A stretch of DNA of 52,390 bases from the NCBI GenBank assembly GCA_029856145.1, contig JAHQWK010000007.1, forward strand, positions 1 to 52,390, in the 5' to 3' direction. The notes beneath the pieces were generated by a model that saw only the letters and a program-made list of their open reading frames with translations, did not search any database and was not told the origin of the DNA. Origin of the DNA: Promethearchaeia archaeon. Its GTDB lineage: Archaea; Asgardarchaeota; Lokiarchaeia; Sigyniarchaeales; SOKP01. Below, piece by piece: positions 33,613 through 42,447 of the stretch. Position 1 is the stretch's first letter. Each line of letters opens with the position of its first letter. A program made the position numbers and the translations under genes.

Positions 33613-33766
33613 TATTTTCAAACCTCATAAAAGTTTGTGTTTAAAAAAAATGTGAATGACATTAAAAGAAATAAGGTATAACTATTCCCATTTGACAAAA
33701 AATTAAACTGAAATTAAACGTAAGTAGATCATATCTTTTTTATATTGGTGTGTTTTATCATATTTT

Positions 33767-34927
33767 ATGAATATTTTAAATACATTTATCATAATCCATC
33801 TTAAACTTAAGCAATATAAATTACAGTTTATATTTTTCTTTCTGTTTTGGCTCATAGGTTTTCTTTTCTTTCTTATCACTGAACCCGAATATAATTTGGG
33901 GGAAATAATTTTATTTTCAATAACAGTGAATATTCCTTCTGAGGCAGGAGATTTTGGTCAATTCTATGCTGTAATATGGCCAATTCTATTAGAAGTGATT
34001 TTCTTTGGATTTATCATGGGAGAACTATTTGAAAAATATAACCCTGTTGTTACTAGTAGAATTCTCGCTTCTCATAAACGAAATCATGCAGTAATTATTG
34101 GATATCATCATCTTTCTGAGAGAGTTATAGAGTATTGTATTAAAAATAAAGAGCAATTCTGTCTTATTGAAGATAGTGAAGAAGCTGTCGAAGATCTAAT
34201 TAATGCAGGACATCCAGTAGTAATTGGCGATGCCACTGAGACCGCTAACCTTGAATTAGCAAATGTAAAACATGCTAAGGAAGTTTTTATTAATACCAAT
34301 GACGTTAGAATCGCAATAATTTGTTCTGAAAAGATTCGTAAGATGAATCCAGATTGCCATATCTATGTTCGGGCATTTGAAGATCATGTACAAGAATATC
34401 TTAGAGAACCACCACTAAATGCATTTTCCTTCTCAACATCTAAATGGGCTATGGATAATGTCCAGGAATGGATTAAAAATAAAACTGGTACTGCAATTGT
34501 AATTGGAAGAGATAGCTTAACACATCGAATTGCATACCATATTTCTCAACAACCAGATCGGGAAGTCTACCTTTTTGATGATATTCATGATGGTATAGAA
34601 TTTGTAGTGAATAAGCAATTACATATATGCAAGGATTTTGCCTGTTTTTTAAGTGATTTACGAGCCCATGTGAACTTAGAAGACGTAACTCAAGTTTTTA
34701 TTTGTTGGAAGCGAGAATCAGAATTTGACGAATCTATTTATCTCACATCTAAATTAAATTTGCGATATCCTCATATTGAGGTGTTTGTAAGAATTTTTGA
34801 TGAAGAACTCAAGGATATAATAAAAAAATACAATGCCAAAACGTTTTCAACTTCTAAAAAGGCGTTTAAAATGCTTCAGAAAGTAGTCAAACCAGATTCA
34901 GTAATTGCTCCGATAATGATGAAATAA
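33767..34927 (+). CDS. Channel-like protein with two RCK/TrkA-N domains and non-canonical pore
   Basis: 386 residues. Two membrane segments (about 20-38 and 65-88) flank a short pore-like stretch, followed by two RCK/TrkA-N Rossmann domains: HAVIIGYHHLSERVIEYC to about 225, and TAIVIGRDSLTHRIAYHI to the end. The architecture is that of a calcium- or nucleotide-gated K+ channel of MthK/Kch type. The selectivity filter, normally TVGYGD, here reads SITVNIPSEAGDFG: Thr-Val is kept and Gly-Tyr-Gly is lost. It may conduct another ion, serve as a non-conducting sensor, or have an unusual filter. Monocistronic. Confidence 0.85.
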   Translation: MNILNTFIIIHLKLKQYKLQFIFFFLFWLIGFLFFLITEPEYNLGEIILFSITVNIPSEAGDFGQFYAVIWPILLEVIFFGFIMGELFEKYNPVVTSRILASHKRNHAVIIGYHHLSERVIEYCIKNKEQFCLIEDSEEAVEDLINAGHPVVIGDATETANLELANVKHAKEVFINTNDVRIAIICSEKIRKMNPDCHIYVRAFEDHVQEYLREPPLNAFSFSTSKWAMDNVQEWIKNKTGTAIVIGRDSLTHRIAYHISQQPDREVYLFDDIHDGIEFVVNKQLHICKDFACFLSDLRAHVNLEDVTQVFICWKRESEFDESIYLTSKLNLRYPHIEVFVRIFDEELKDIIKKYNAKTFSTSKKAFKMLQKVVKPDSVIAPIMMK

Positions 34928-35153
34928 AAAGAGAAAATATTATTTTTTAAGTTTAAATAATTGAGGAATTATATTTCACCTTCAAGGAATTTTTTTGTAA
35001 GACGAAGTATGAATTCAGTAATTTAAGACGGTAAAAGAGGATCCTAGAATTGCCCTATAATCAGTAGTAAATGATTCAAGATATTAGGTTTGACCAATCA
35101 TTCATTACATAAATTAAAAAGAAATTTTGGACTATTTTAAGAGAGTGATAGCT

Positions 35154-36086
35154 ATGATAAATAATAATAAAGTTTTGCAGAATTTTTATACAAGTTTAGA
35201 ACTGAAAGGTTATAAAGGAAAGATAGTATCCGCAGAACATATTCCGGATCTACGTAAAGATGTTCAAAAACATCGGGAGCAAAATCTTTTAGATCCTGAA
35301 TTTTATGAAGAATATAAGTCTTATTTTGAATTTGAGCCAGAAGTGGATTTTCCTGAAATAAAATCACTTTTTATTATATCACTTCCACAACCACAATTTG
35401 AAGCCATATTTCACTGGAATAATAAAAAGATCTCTTTACTGATTCCTCCTACATATTTATATGGACGAAAAGTAATTGATCATATGATTGAATTTCTAAA
35501 CGAGATATTAGAGCCAGAAGGGTATAATGTAGCATACGCTATGCTCCCTCAAAAAACCTTAGCTGTACGTAGTGAATTAGCTGAGTACGGTAGAAACAAT
35601 ATCACCTATGTATCAGGAATGGGCAGTTTTCATCGTTTAACAACATTATATTCAGATTTTCCTATTGAACAAGATAATTGGCAAGAATTACGAATGATGG
35701 ATATGTGTAAGGAATGTTCAGCATGTACGGATAAATGTCCAACAGGAGCAATTCCAACTGATCGTTTTCTATTACGAGTTGAGCGTTGTCTCACATATCA
35801 TAATGAACATCCACCAGAGACTCCTTTTCCAGATTGGATTGATCCCGCGTGGCATAATTGTCTAGTAGGGTGTCTTCATTGTCAGAAAGTATGCCCAGCA
35901 AATAAAAAAGTTATGAATTGGACTGAAAAAGGACCTGAATTTAGTGAAGAAGAAACAAAATTAATATTAGATGGTGTAAGCTTTGATGATCTTCATAAGG
36001 AAACCAAGGAGAAAATTGAAAAGTATGATCTAGTCAATTATTTCGAGGTTCTTCCCCGTAATTTAACTCCTTTCTTAAAAATTTAA
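35154..36086 (+). CDS. QueG-like protein with two 4Fe-4S clusters
   Basis: About 310 residues from ATG 35154, which has GAGAGTGA upstream; an upstream TTG at 35127 is possible. The N-terminal part resembles the cobalamin-binding half of epoxyqueuosine reductase, and the cysteine motifs are CKECSACTDKCPTGAI and CLVGCLHCQKVCPANK, two 4Fe-4S sites of the QueG type. It lacks a C-terminal HEAT region and is shorter than typical QueG. The role could be in tRNA queuosine/archaeosine chemistry or another reductive reaction. The substrate is unproven. Confidence 0.85.
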   Translation: MINNNKVLQNFYTSLELKGYKGKIVSAEHIPDLRKDVQKHREQNLLDPEFYEEYKSYFEFEPEVDFPEIKSLFIISLPQPQFEAIFHWNNKKISLLIPPTYLYGRKVIDHMIEFLNEILEPEGYNVAYAMLPQKTLAVRSELAEYGRNNITYVSGMGSFHRLTTLYSDFPIEQDNWQELRMMDMCKECSACTDKCPTGAIPTDRFLLRVERCLTYHNEHPPETPFPDWIDPAWHNCLVGCLHCQKVCPANKKVMNWTEKGPEFSEEETKLILDGVSFDDLHKETKEKIEKYDLVNYFEVLPRNLTPFLKI

Positions 36087-36101
36087 TTTATTTAACTTAC
36101 T

Positions 36102-36617
36102 TTACCATTCATATCTACATTTAGTGCAAGTTTTCTTTTTTGCGTAGATACGTCTTGGAATGTAGCTAATTACATTGGATTTGTCATCAACTTCTCTTAT
36201 AGCAAATCCCATCGCCCCGCAATTTGGGCACTGTCTTTTATTAATTCTAGGATCATTGCTAGCTGTAAATGTAGGGGTTGATTGTTCAATTAGGGTTGTT
36301 GTTGGGGTTGGTTGTGGTATAGGTACTGGTTGTGATATGGGTGCTGATTGTGGTGGAGGTGCTGGTGAAGGTGCTGGTGGAGGTGCATAAGATTGTTGAT
36401 CTGGGTAAGGAGGTGGTTTTAATTCGTGTGATACGTTTTGAATTTGCGCGTTTAGTTGATGATTCTCATTAGTTAATTCAGTTATTTGATGGTCCTTTTC
36501 AGCTATAAGCGCTTGATAAAAATGAATTTTGGAAAATAATTCTGTAATTTGATCTGTTAACTTATTAATTGTTTTTTCATATTCCGAGATCGGATCATCT
36601 GGGTTGTCATACATCAT
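36102..36617 (-). CDS. Coiled-coil, Pro-rich, zinc-ribbon protein
   Basis: 171 residues in three parts: a coiled-coil-like helix (about 10-65, repeated I/L heptads), a Pro-rich linker (70-120, repeated PAP, PQP and PTP), and a zinc ribbon with CPNCGAMGF and CTKCRYEW. The basic RRIYAKKK before the second pair suggests nucleic-acid or protein contact. The function is unknown. Two ATG codons are in tandem; GAGGTG lies about 8 bases upstream. It is convergent with the QueG-like gene (15 bases between). Confidence 0.75.
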   Translation of the reverse strand: MMYDNPDDPISEYEKTINKLTDQITELFSKIHFYQALIAEKDHQITELTNENHQLNAQIQNVSHELKPPPYPDQQSYAPPPAPSPAPPPQSAPISQPVPIPQPTPTTTLIEQSTPTFTASNDPRINKRQCPNCGAMGFAIREVDDKSNVISYIPRRIYAKKKTCTKCRYEW

Positions 36618-36680
36618 AATTCTTGCACCTCATTACAACCAAAATTGTCGCTTATTTCTATAGAATTTAGTTTGGTTTAC

Positions 36681-36690
36681 TATATAAATG
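36681..36690 (-). promoter_or_regulatory. TATA-like element of the coiled-coil zinc-ribbon gene
   Basis: Plus-strand TATATAAATG reads CATTTATATA on the coding strand, about 65 bases before ATG 36617. Transcription from about 25 bases downstream would give a short leader containing the GAGGTG site. Confidence 0.4.
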
Positions 36691-36854
36691 TTTTTGGAGA
36701 GGAATTTTCGAAAAATAGTAAAATGGTTTTTTCTTTTTTTTAAAATTTTAGTATTTATCTGAAAGACATAAAAATTTAGGTATCTTATATATAAATATAG
36801 ATGAAATTTTTAATTCAATTTTTAAGAATTTAATCATATTTCAGAGATAGTTTT

Positions 36855-37490
36855 ATGAATCGTGTCTTAAATGAAATAAGGGATGATAATAGGGAATTTC
36901 TTACTTCTGAGGAAATAAAAGAATATTGTGATGATTTATATCTTAATTACAAAACCAGTAGTGATTATTTAATATCGCGCGGATATTTAGTAAATATTTT
37001 GGAAGACATTTATTATGTGAAGACTATTGATGAAGTGAGAGAAAAAAAAATCAAATATTCACTTTTGGAGCTTGTAGCAAAGAGTTTAAATACTAAGCTT
37101 GTTAAAAATTGGTACTATGGGCTTTATACTGCATTAAATTTAAGTAATATAGAGCATGATCATCAAGATGAAATTTTCTATGTTATTAATGATCAGATGG
37201 TAAAAAATAAACCAATAAAGATTTTCGGAAAGAATTTTAGATTTCTAAGATTCAAAAATGCTCTATTTAATTTTGGAATAATAAACAACAAAGTAAGATA
37301 CTCAGATCATGAGAAGACGATTTTAGATTTAATTTATTTATGGGAATATAATCATATAAATGAAAATAGAATATTAATTGAGATCGCTAAATTGTTAGAC
37401 GGAATTTCTAAAGAAAAAGTATTAGAATATGCCCAATATTATCCAAATTCGAATCAAAAACTAATGATAAAAGCATTAGACCCACTATAG
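36855..37490 (+). CDS. Orphan AbiEi-like antitoxin/transcriptional regulator
   Basis: 211 residues. The N-terminal 60 residues look like a winged-helix (LTSEEIKEYC, LISRGYLVNILEDIYYV). The central block KNWYYGLYTALNLSN, a VINDQMVKN strand and HEKTILDLIYLWEYN match AbiEi-type antitoxins of type IV systems. These regulate a nucleotidyltransferase toxin (AbiEii). No such toxin lies within several genes on either side, so this is an orphan, a stand-alone regulator or a remnant system. Its start lies some 235 bases from the divergent zinc-ribbon gene. Confidence 0.72.
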   Translation: MNRVLNEIRDDNREFLTSEEIKEYCDDLYLNYKTSSDYLISRGYLVNILEDIYYVKTIDEVREKKIKYSLLELVAKSLNTKLVKNWYYGLYTALNLSNIEHDHQDEIFYVINDQMVKNKPIKIFGKNFRFLRFKNALFNFGIINNKVRYSDHEKTILDLIYLWEYNHINENRILIEIAKLLDGISKEKVLEYAQYYPNSNQKLMIKALDPL

Positions 37491-37608
37491 TCTATTATCT
37501 ATTTAATTATTTTTTATATTATTTTTAATTAACCCTTTAAATTGATTTTATGTTATGTTAAAATTCTTTAATAGAAAAAGAAGATTAGTTAAGATTATTA
37601 ATTTTTTC

Positions 37609-38106
37609 TCATCTTTTAAATGGAATTGGAATCCATTTTGATACTTTCTCTTTATATTTTATATATTCTTCACCAAACATATTTTCAAGAATGTTTTCTT
37701 CAAAATTTACCATCCAGTTATAAACTAAGAAAACTGGAATAAAGAGCCCGATGCTAATTAATGAGAGGGAAAATAAGATAAATGCTACATAAATTAACAA
37801 TATTCCAAGATACATTGGATTTCTCACATAACCAAGAATCCCATTAGTAATTAATGAATCGGATGGTTTATGAGATTTAAATAAAGCTCGATGTGATAGT
37901 GTTATAGAACTAAGAGCAATGCCAAAAACTAATATAAATAATATTATGCGAATTGTAAAGGGTACAAAATCATTTAAGAAAGTAGAAATTCTAAATATGT
38001 TTGAATCTAAAAACCATATTGTAAAGAACACTATTGGCATTACTGCATGATATATGTGTCCATTTGGTATTTCTCTCTCATGACCTTCATGTCTTTTAAC
38101 CTTCAT
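37609..38106 (-). CDS. ICMT/PEMT-like membrane methyltransferase
   Basis: 165 residues with four membrane segments. The motif is GILGYVRNPMYLGIL, with the RHP of the family read here as RNP, followed by FEENILENMFGEEYIKYKEK with the conserved EE. The N-terminal KRHEGHEREIPNGHIYH is His-rich and may bind metal or substrate. The substrate is unknown. It is the shortest of the five ICMT-like proteins in this window and lies downstream of the ZIP transporter gene in the same direction, with about 180 bases between. Confidence 0.8.
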   Translation of the reverse strand: MKVKRHEGHEREIPNGHIYHAVMPIVFFTIWFLDSNIFRISTFLNDFVPFTIRIILFILVFGIALSSITLSHRALFKSHKPSDSLITNGILGYVRNPMYLGILLIYVAFILFSLSLISIGLFIPVFLVYNWMVNFEENILENMFGEEYIKYKEKVSKWIPIPFKR

Positions 38107-38283
38107 TTTTAATCAATAAATTCTAGAGTTTTATATTTTAGATTTTGAGACTTTTTATTTAATTTTTATATAGTCCAATTTTTCATATTCATTTATAATT
38201 TTTTCATACCCATGGTTGCAGTTGTAGAACTTGTTGAGCTACAACTTAATTATTCTAAAATAAAACTTAGAGATATATGAATT

Positions 38284-39033
38284 TCATAGTAAACCTAGGC
38301 TCATTACCATTACAATCATTCCAAGGATAATTCCTATGATTGAAAGATGTTCAAATCCGCAATCTCGAGACGCGGGGAGTAATTCATCGAGAGAAATGTA
38401 AACCATAAACCCACCTACACTAGCAAGCATTATACCTAATATATAATCATTTATAAAGGGAAAGAGGAAAAATCCTACAATTAAAGCTCCAATTGGTTCA
38501 CTTATTCCTGAAATAAATGACCAGAAGAAAGCTTTTTTTCTATTCTTAGTTGAGGTATAAATTGGAACTGCTACTGCGATACCTTCAGGAATATTATGGA
38601 GGGCAATGGCAAAGCATAACATAATACCGAGATCGATGTCTTTTATGGTAGCTACAAAGGTTGCCATACCTTCTGGGAAATTATGAATAAAAATACCAAG
38701 TGTGACGAGTAATGATGTTTTCTGTAAATTATTTTTAAAATCTCCTTTTTTATCTTCAAATTCGTATTTATGGGAAATTGAAATATCGATTATTAGCATT
38801 AGAACCATTCCAATTAAAAAAAAAAAGTTTCCTAATACGAACCCTAATGACTCTATACCTTCTTGTAATAATTCTACAAATGAAATTAATATCATTACTC
38901 CAACAGAAAATCCCATGATGAGCGAGATAAACTTCTTCCTAGGTTCTTTCACAATAAAAGCAATAACACTACCTATAGTTGTGGATAAACCAGCGATTGT
39001 AGTTAAAATAAGTGCAAATAAAAAAGCTTCCAT
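38284..39033 (-). CDS. ZIP family metal transporter (ZupT-like)
   Basis: About 249 residues, eight hydrophobic segments. Two transmembrane metal-site motifs are clear: HNFPEGMATF (TM4) and HNIPEGIAVAV (TM5), followed by SGISEPIGAL. Spacing and order match GufA/ZupT-type ZIP carriers, which import Zn2+, Fe2+ or Mn2+. ATG 39033 is chosen because a TATA-like stretch (39056-39064) is about 27 bases upstream, which would make a leaderless message starting at the ATG; a TTG 7 codons earlier would lie too close to that element. Metal regulation cannot be read. Confidence 0.92.
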   Translation of the reverse strand: MEAFLFALILTTIAGLSTTIGSVIAFIVKEPRKKFISLIMGFSVGVMILISFVELLQEGIESLGFVLGNFFFLIGMVLMLIIDISISHKYEFEDKKGDFKNNLQKTSLLVTLGIFIHNFPEGMATFVATIKDIDLGIMLCFAIALHNIPEGIAVAVPIYTSTKNRKKAFFWSFISGISEPIGALIVGFFLFPFINDYILGIMLASVGGFMVYISLDELLPASRDCGFEHLSIIGIILGMIVMVMSLGLL

Positions 39034-39055
39034 AATTACTAACCGTGTATACAAA

Positions 39056-39064
39056 TATATATAA
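39056..39064 (-). promoter_or_regulatory. TATA element implying a leaderless ZIP mRNA
   Basis: The coding strand reads TTATATATATTT here, about 27 bases before ATG 39033. That distance is typical of archaeal TATA-to-start-site spacing, so transcription would begin near the ATG. Confidence 0.4.
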
Positions 39065-39092
39065 TTTTTTTAGTTCAATACTTTATTTTTTT

Positions 39093-39734
39093 TTATAATT
39101 TTTTCATACCAATTGCAGTAATCCAGCCTTTTTTATATTCTTCAGAAATTTGGATATTAGAAAATCCCGCTTCTCCTAAAAATTTTCTATACTCTTCTGG
39201 AGTATGAATAGGAAAATTTCCTAATTTTGACCATTTTTTAGCTTTATTTCTTTTTTTTTCATTATTACTTATATATCCTTCATTAACTAAGATCAAATGC
39301 CCATTTGGTTTAAGAACCCTATAAATTTCTTTTAGATCTCTTGTTAAATCTGGCCAGAAGTAATATGCCTCAAAACCACTAATTAAATTGAAGAAATTAT
39401 CTGTGAAAGGGAGAGATGACACAGAACCTTGGTATATTTCAACAATTCCTTGTTCGATATATCTCTTATTAATTTCCTTACTTATATATACTGCAGTTCC
39501 AGAATAGTCTATTCCATAAATCTTTCCATTTAATACCATTTTAGCATAACGTTCTATATTTCCACCGCCACCACATCCAATATCTAAAATTATATAATTT
39601 GGATCTATTATAACATGCGATAAACCCCATACTGCTAACTTTGCATGCCCTTTATTCATGCCTTTTGCAATTATTTTTCCCAGTCTTCCAGATGGCTTTC
39701 TTACTTGGTCAACTAATTTTTGTTTAAAGCCCAT
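39093..39734 (-). CDS. Class I SAM-dependent methyltransferase
   Basis: 213 residues. Motif I reads ILDIGCGGGGNIERYAK, then IYGIDYSGTAV, the YQGSVSSLPF motif II and ISGFEAYYFWPD. The KPSGRLGKIIAKGMNKGH region before motif I resembles small-molecule methyltransferases of the UbiE type. It is the last gene of a four-gene same-strand run (41748 to 39093) with short gaps of 22-29 bases, all methyltransferase-like, so they are probably one operon. Confidence 0.9.
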   Translation of the reverse strand: MGFKQKLVDQVRKPSGRLGKIIAKGMNKGHAKLAVWGLSHVIIDPNYIILDIGCGGGGNIERYAKMVLNGKIYGIDYSGTAVYISKEINKRYIEQGIVEIYQGSVSSLPFTDNFFNLISGFEAYYFWPDLTRDLKEIYRVLKPNGHLILVNEGYISNNEKKRNKAKKWSKLGNFPIHTPEEYRKFLGEAGFSNIQISEEYKKGWITAIGMKKL

Positions 39735-39763
39735 TTTGAGATAATCATCTGTTTTATAATTAA

Positions 39764-40525
39764 TTATTTGATTCCATATAACAAACCCATTGTTTTGAGT
39801 TCAAATTTCAATAAATTAGGCATTGATATCTCATGAGCGGTCTCAATAAAATTAACCTCCTCAATACCCCATTCCTTAATATCTCTTATTAATTCTTCAA
39901 CAACACCAAATTTTTTTTCATTTTTTAATGTATCTTGTAGAGAAAATACCCCTCCTTTTTTTAAAACTCTAAAAGACTCATTTATGAGTTTTTTTTTATC
40001 TTTAATATCTCGAACTTCATGATATACAAAATTACTCACAATAGCATCAAACTCACCATCTTTAAAGGGTAAATTAGAAGCACTTGCTTTTTGAAATACA
40101 ACTTGGTTTGTCACCCCCTCGAGTTTGGCATTTTTTTCACACTTAAGTTTAGAATAATTCCATAATTTTCCCCAATAATCAATTCCCATAACAAAAGATT
40201 CAGGAAATTTTTTCGCAAGCTCAATAGCTAATGCTCCGGCTCCTGTGCCAATATCAAGTGCTTTACCCTGTCCATTCCACGATAATTTCTGGATAACCAA
40301 ATTCCAAACTTTATATTGTAGCTTTTTATTATGTACTGAAAATTGATAGAATAAATACATTAAGTACAAAAAAGGTAAAAGAAGTAATCCTGATATTATC
40401 CATAATATTATTCTAATAACTAGGAATATTGGGAATAAGGACGGAATTAATAGGATTAAAATAATGCCTAATGTTGCGTATAATAAATTTAATGGTACCC
40501 AATTTCCATAATTTGCTGAGTCCAT
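39764..40525 (-). CDS. Membrane-anchored class I SAM-dependent methyltransferase
   Basis: 253 residues. Two N-terminal membrane segments (about 16-35 and 38-62) are joined to a complete methyltransferase: ALDIGTGAGALAIELAKK, MGIDYWGKLW, SASNLPF and IVSNFVYHEV. The anchor places the enzyme at the membrane, next to two ICMT-like membrane enzymes in the same operon, so a lipid or prenylated substrate is a reasonable inference. 29 bases separate it from the next gene. Confidence 0.88.
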   Translation of the reverse strand: MDSANYGNWVPLNLLYATLGIILILLIPSLFPIFLVIRIILWIISGLLLLPFLYLMYLFYQFSVHNKKLQYKVWNLVIQKLSWNGQGKALDIGTGAGALAIELAKKFPESFVMGIDYWGKLWNYSKLKCEKNAKLEGVTNQVVFQKASASNLPFKDGEFDAIVSNFVYHEVRDIKDKKKLINESFRVLKKGGVFSLQDTLKNEKKFGVVEELIRDIKEWGIEEVNFIETAHEISMPNLLKFELKTMGLLYGIK

Positions 40526-40547
40526 GATATTTTAGCACCTATACATC

Positions 40548-41165
40548 TTATCCTTTATTCTTTCTTAAACTAAACGGTGTGTATCTTCCGACTTTTTTGC
40601 TATATTTTTCAAATTCTTCTCCAAACCTAATAGCAAGAAATCTTTCTTCGTTTCTAACCTTTGAATTAAATGTTATAATGTTCGCTATTAAGAAGATAAG
40701 TGAAATCATCGTCGGAATAATAAGAAAACTTCCGAATACAAGCAAATAAACCCCTATAACAATAGGATTCCTCATTAGCCTGTAAATTCCGGTGGTTATT
40801 AATGTAGTTTCTTCCTTTGGCAGGTCAATTCTAAAGTTAGATCCTAATGCAGCTGTTCCCAAAAAATCTAGTAACAACCCGAAAAAAATAATAATAATAC
40901 CTAAAATAATCCAATAATCTGAAATTAACAATTTAAAAGCTAAAAATTGTAAGATTATTGCATTATCTATAATAAAAAGAATAATATATATTACCCAGGG
41001 AAATATCGCTATAGGAGTTAACCTAGTCAATAGTGAGGCTCCGTTATGTGTTATATGAGGATCATTCCCCTTCTTCTTTATTTTGACCATGGGTGCAAAC
41101 ATCCCTATAAGAAACAAGACAACAACTATGATAAAAAAAGATTTAATAAAAATTGGCTCAATCAT
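40548..41165 (-). CDS. ICMT/PEMT-like membrane methyltransferase
   Basis: 205 residues, five membrane segments. The signature is TGIYRLMRNPIVIGVY (RHP read as RNP) and RNEERFLAIRFGEEFEKYSKK, with the conserved EE. A conserved FRIDLP segment precedes it. It is the second gene of the four-gene methyltransferase run; the next gene starts 22 bases later. The substrate is unknown. A role in methylating lipids or prenylated targets is an inference from family. Confidence 0.83.
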   Translation of the reverse strand: MIEPIFIKSFFIIVVVLFLIGMFAPMVKIKKKGNDPHITHNGASLLTRLTPIAIFPWVIYIILFIIDNAIILQFLAFKLLISDYWIILGIIIIFFGLLLDFLGTAALGSNFRIDLPKEETTLITTGIYRLMRNPIVIGVYLLVFGSFLIIPTMISLIFLIANIITFNSKVRNEERFLAIRFGEEFEKYSKKVGRYTPFSLRKNKG

Positions 41166-41187
41166 TTTCAGTCTCCTTTCACTTTGT

Positions 41188-41748
41188 TTAAAAAAACAAG
41201 AAATACCTTGGTACTTGCTTTTTATAATTCAAGTATGATTCTCCATATTGCCCAGTTAAGGCCTTTTCTTCTCCTAATATGCTGAAATAAGCGCATATAA
41301 CTGAAATAAATAGGAATATCAAATTAATCCAAGAGCCAATCACAAGTATCATTCCTGCAATGATGAGATATAGCATGACGATTTGAGGATTTCGAGATAT
41401 TTTATATAATTTTCTGGTTATCGGTTTGTCTAAAGGCGCATTTCGATAATTTATGATAGCAATGACTAATCCAATTAATCCAATCGAGTATAATATTGTC
41501 CCAACAATGAACTCTACAGTTCTATATTGTATAACTCCAAAAAAAATCATGATAATATTAGCAAATGAAAATAATTTACCAATGGCTGTTATTATTTTTG
41601 TTTTCTTATCCCATAAAGACCTATCATATAATCGCTTTCTTACCTCTTTAGAACACGTACTCATGATGATAATAAAGACCACTAAATAAAAGACAAAATA
41701 TATCCATCCGTTAATCAATCCAAATCTAATTTCTGGTATCAAATCCAT
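41188..41748 (-). CDS. ICMT/PEMT-like membrane methyltransferase
   Basis: 186 residues, five membrane segments. The signature reads KLYKISRNPQIVMLY, and EEKALTGQYGESYLNYKKQ carries the conserved EE. It opens the four-gene run. The protein is distinct from its neighbour at 40548 in sequence and loop lengths, which argues against a recent tandem duplication. The upstream 390 bases are non-coding apart from the start of the broken flavodoxin gene on the other strand. Confidence 0.8.
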   Translation of the reverse strand: MDLIPEIRFGLINGWIYFVFYLVVFIIIMSTCSKEVRKRLYDRSLWDKKTKIITAIGKLFSFANIIMIFFGVIQYRTVEFIVGTILYSIGLIGLVIAIINYRNAPLDKPITRKLYKISRNPQIVMLYLIIAGMILVIGSWINLIFLFISVICAYFSILGEEKALTGQYGESYLNYKKQVPRYFLFF

Positions 41749-42139
41749 TCTACATCATTTTATGAAAAAATTATTAATTGTTATATATTGAATTCAAAAT
41801 CATTAAAGTATTGACTAAAAACTGGTTTTAAAGTGCTTTTTTTATTTAATCGTTTCATTACTTTATTTTTAATTTTAGTGCAATACTCAGAATCATTATT
41901 AAACCCTATGATTACTTCACCTAATAACTGATAGTTTATCTTTATATTTAAATTTAGTTATACCTAATTTACTATAAATATTATCACAATTACTATGAGC
42001 TATATAGGATTTTACAATTCTTAGAAAATATCCAACAAAAGTTAAATATTTTATATATGTATAATATGTTATACTAAATATAAATAGAACTGTAAAGGAC
42101 AAAACTAAAAGAAAAACCCTAATGTAAAAATTGGAACAA
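41749..42139. other. Intergenic region, AT-rich
   Basis: About 390 bases. A minus-strand frame (41768-41930) and a TM-like frame (41917-42198) are open but in different frames, and they look like chance in AT-rich DNA. I cannot support a gene here. Confidence 0.4.
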
Positions 42140-42447
42140 ATGAAAATTGTAATAATACTTTTCTCTCCTTTTAAAAATACATTAAAAATTGGAAACATAA
42201 TTCAAGAGACATTTATTAGTTTGGATTGTAATTGTGTTCTGTTAGATTTAACAGGAAAAACATGGGAAGAAATTATCAACTACGATTATTCTACAATTCC
42301 CAAAATGATTTACTAATCATAGGGTCAGGAGTTTATGCGTGGAGACCAGTTGAACCAATTCAAATATTTCTAAAGAATCTTCCTCGTAGTTCTAATGTAA
42401 AAGTCTTTTTTCTTGTTTATTTTAAATTTTTAAATCAAATTGAGTAG
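42140..42447 (+). pseudogene. Frameshifted, truncated flavodoxin (EFR1-like) gene
   Basis: From ATG 42140 the frame reads MKIVIILFSPFKNTLKIGN and a DLTGKTWEEI segment, then stops at a TAA a few codons after a run of four A (42302-42305). The other frame continues without a break as DLLIIGSGVYAWRPVEPIQI, the flavodoxin loop used by EFR1-type ferredoxin/flavodoxin proteins. Adding one A to the run would join them. Even repaired, the protein ends at about 100 residues, and its tail overlaps the GH3 gene end on the other strand. So it is probably a decayed gene; the frameshift could also be a homopolymer sequencing error. Confidence 0.7.

Noticed and set aside
41917..42198. 93-codon membrane-like frame on the minus strand
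   Set aside because: It overlaps the flavodoxin remnant and has no ribosome site; hydrophobic frames are common in AT-rich non-coding DNA.
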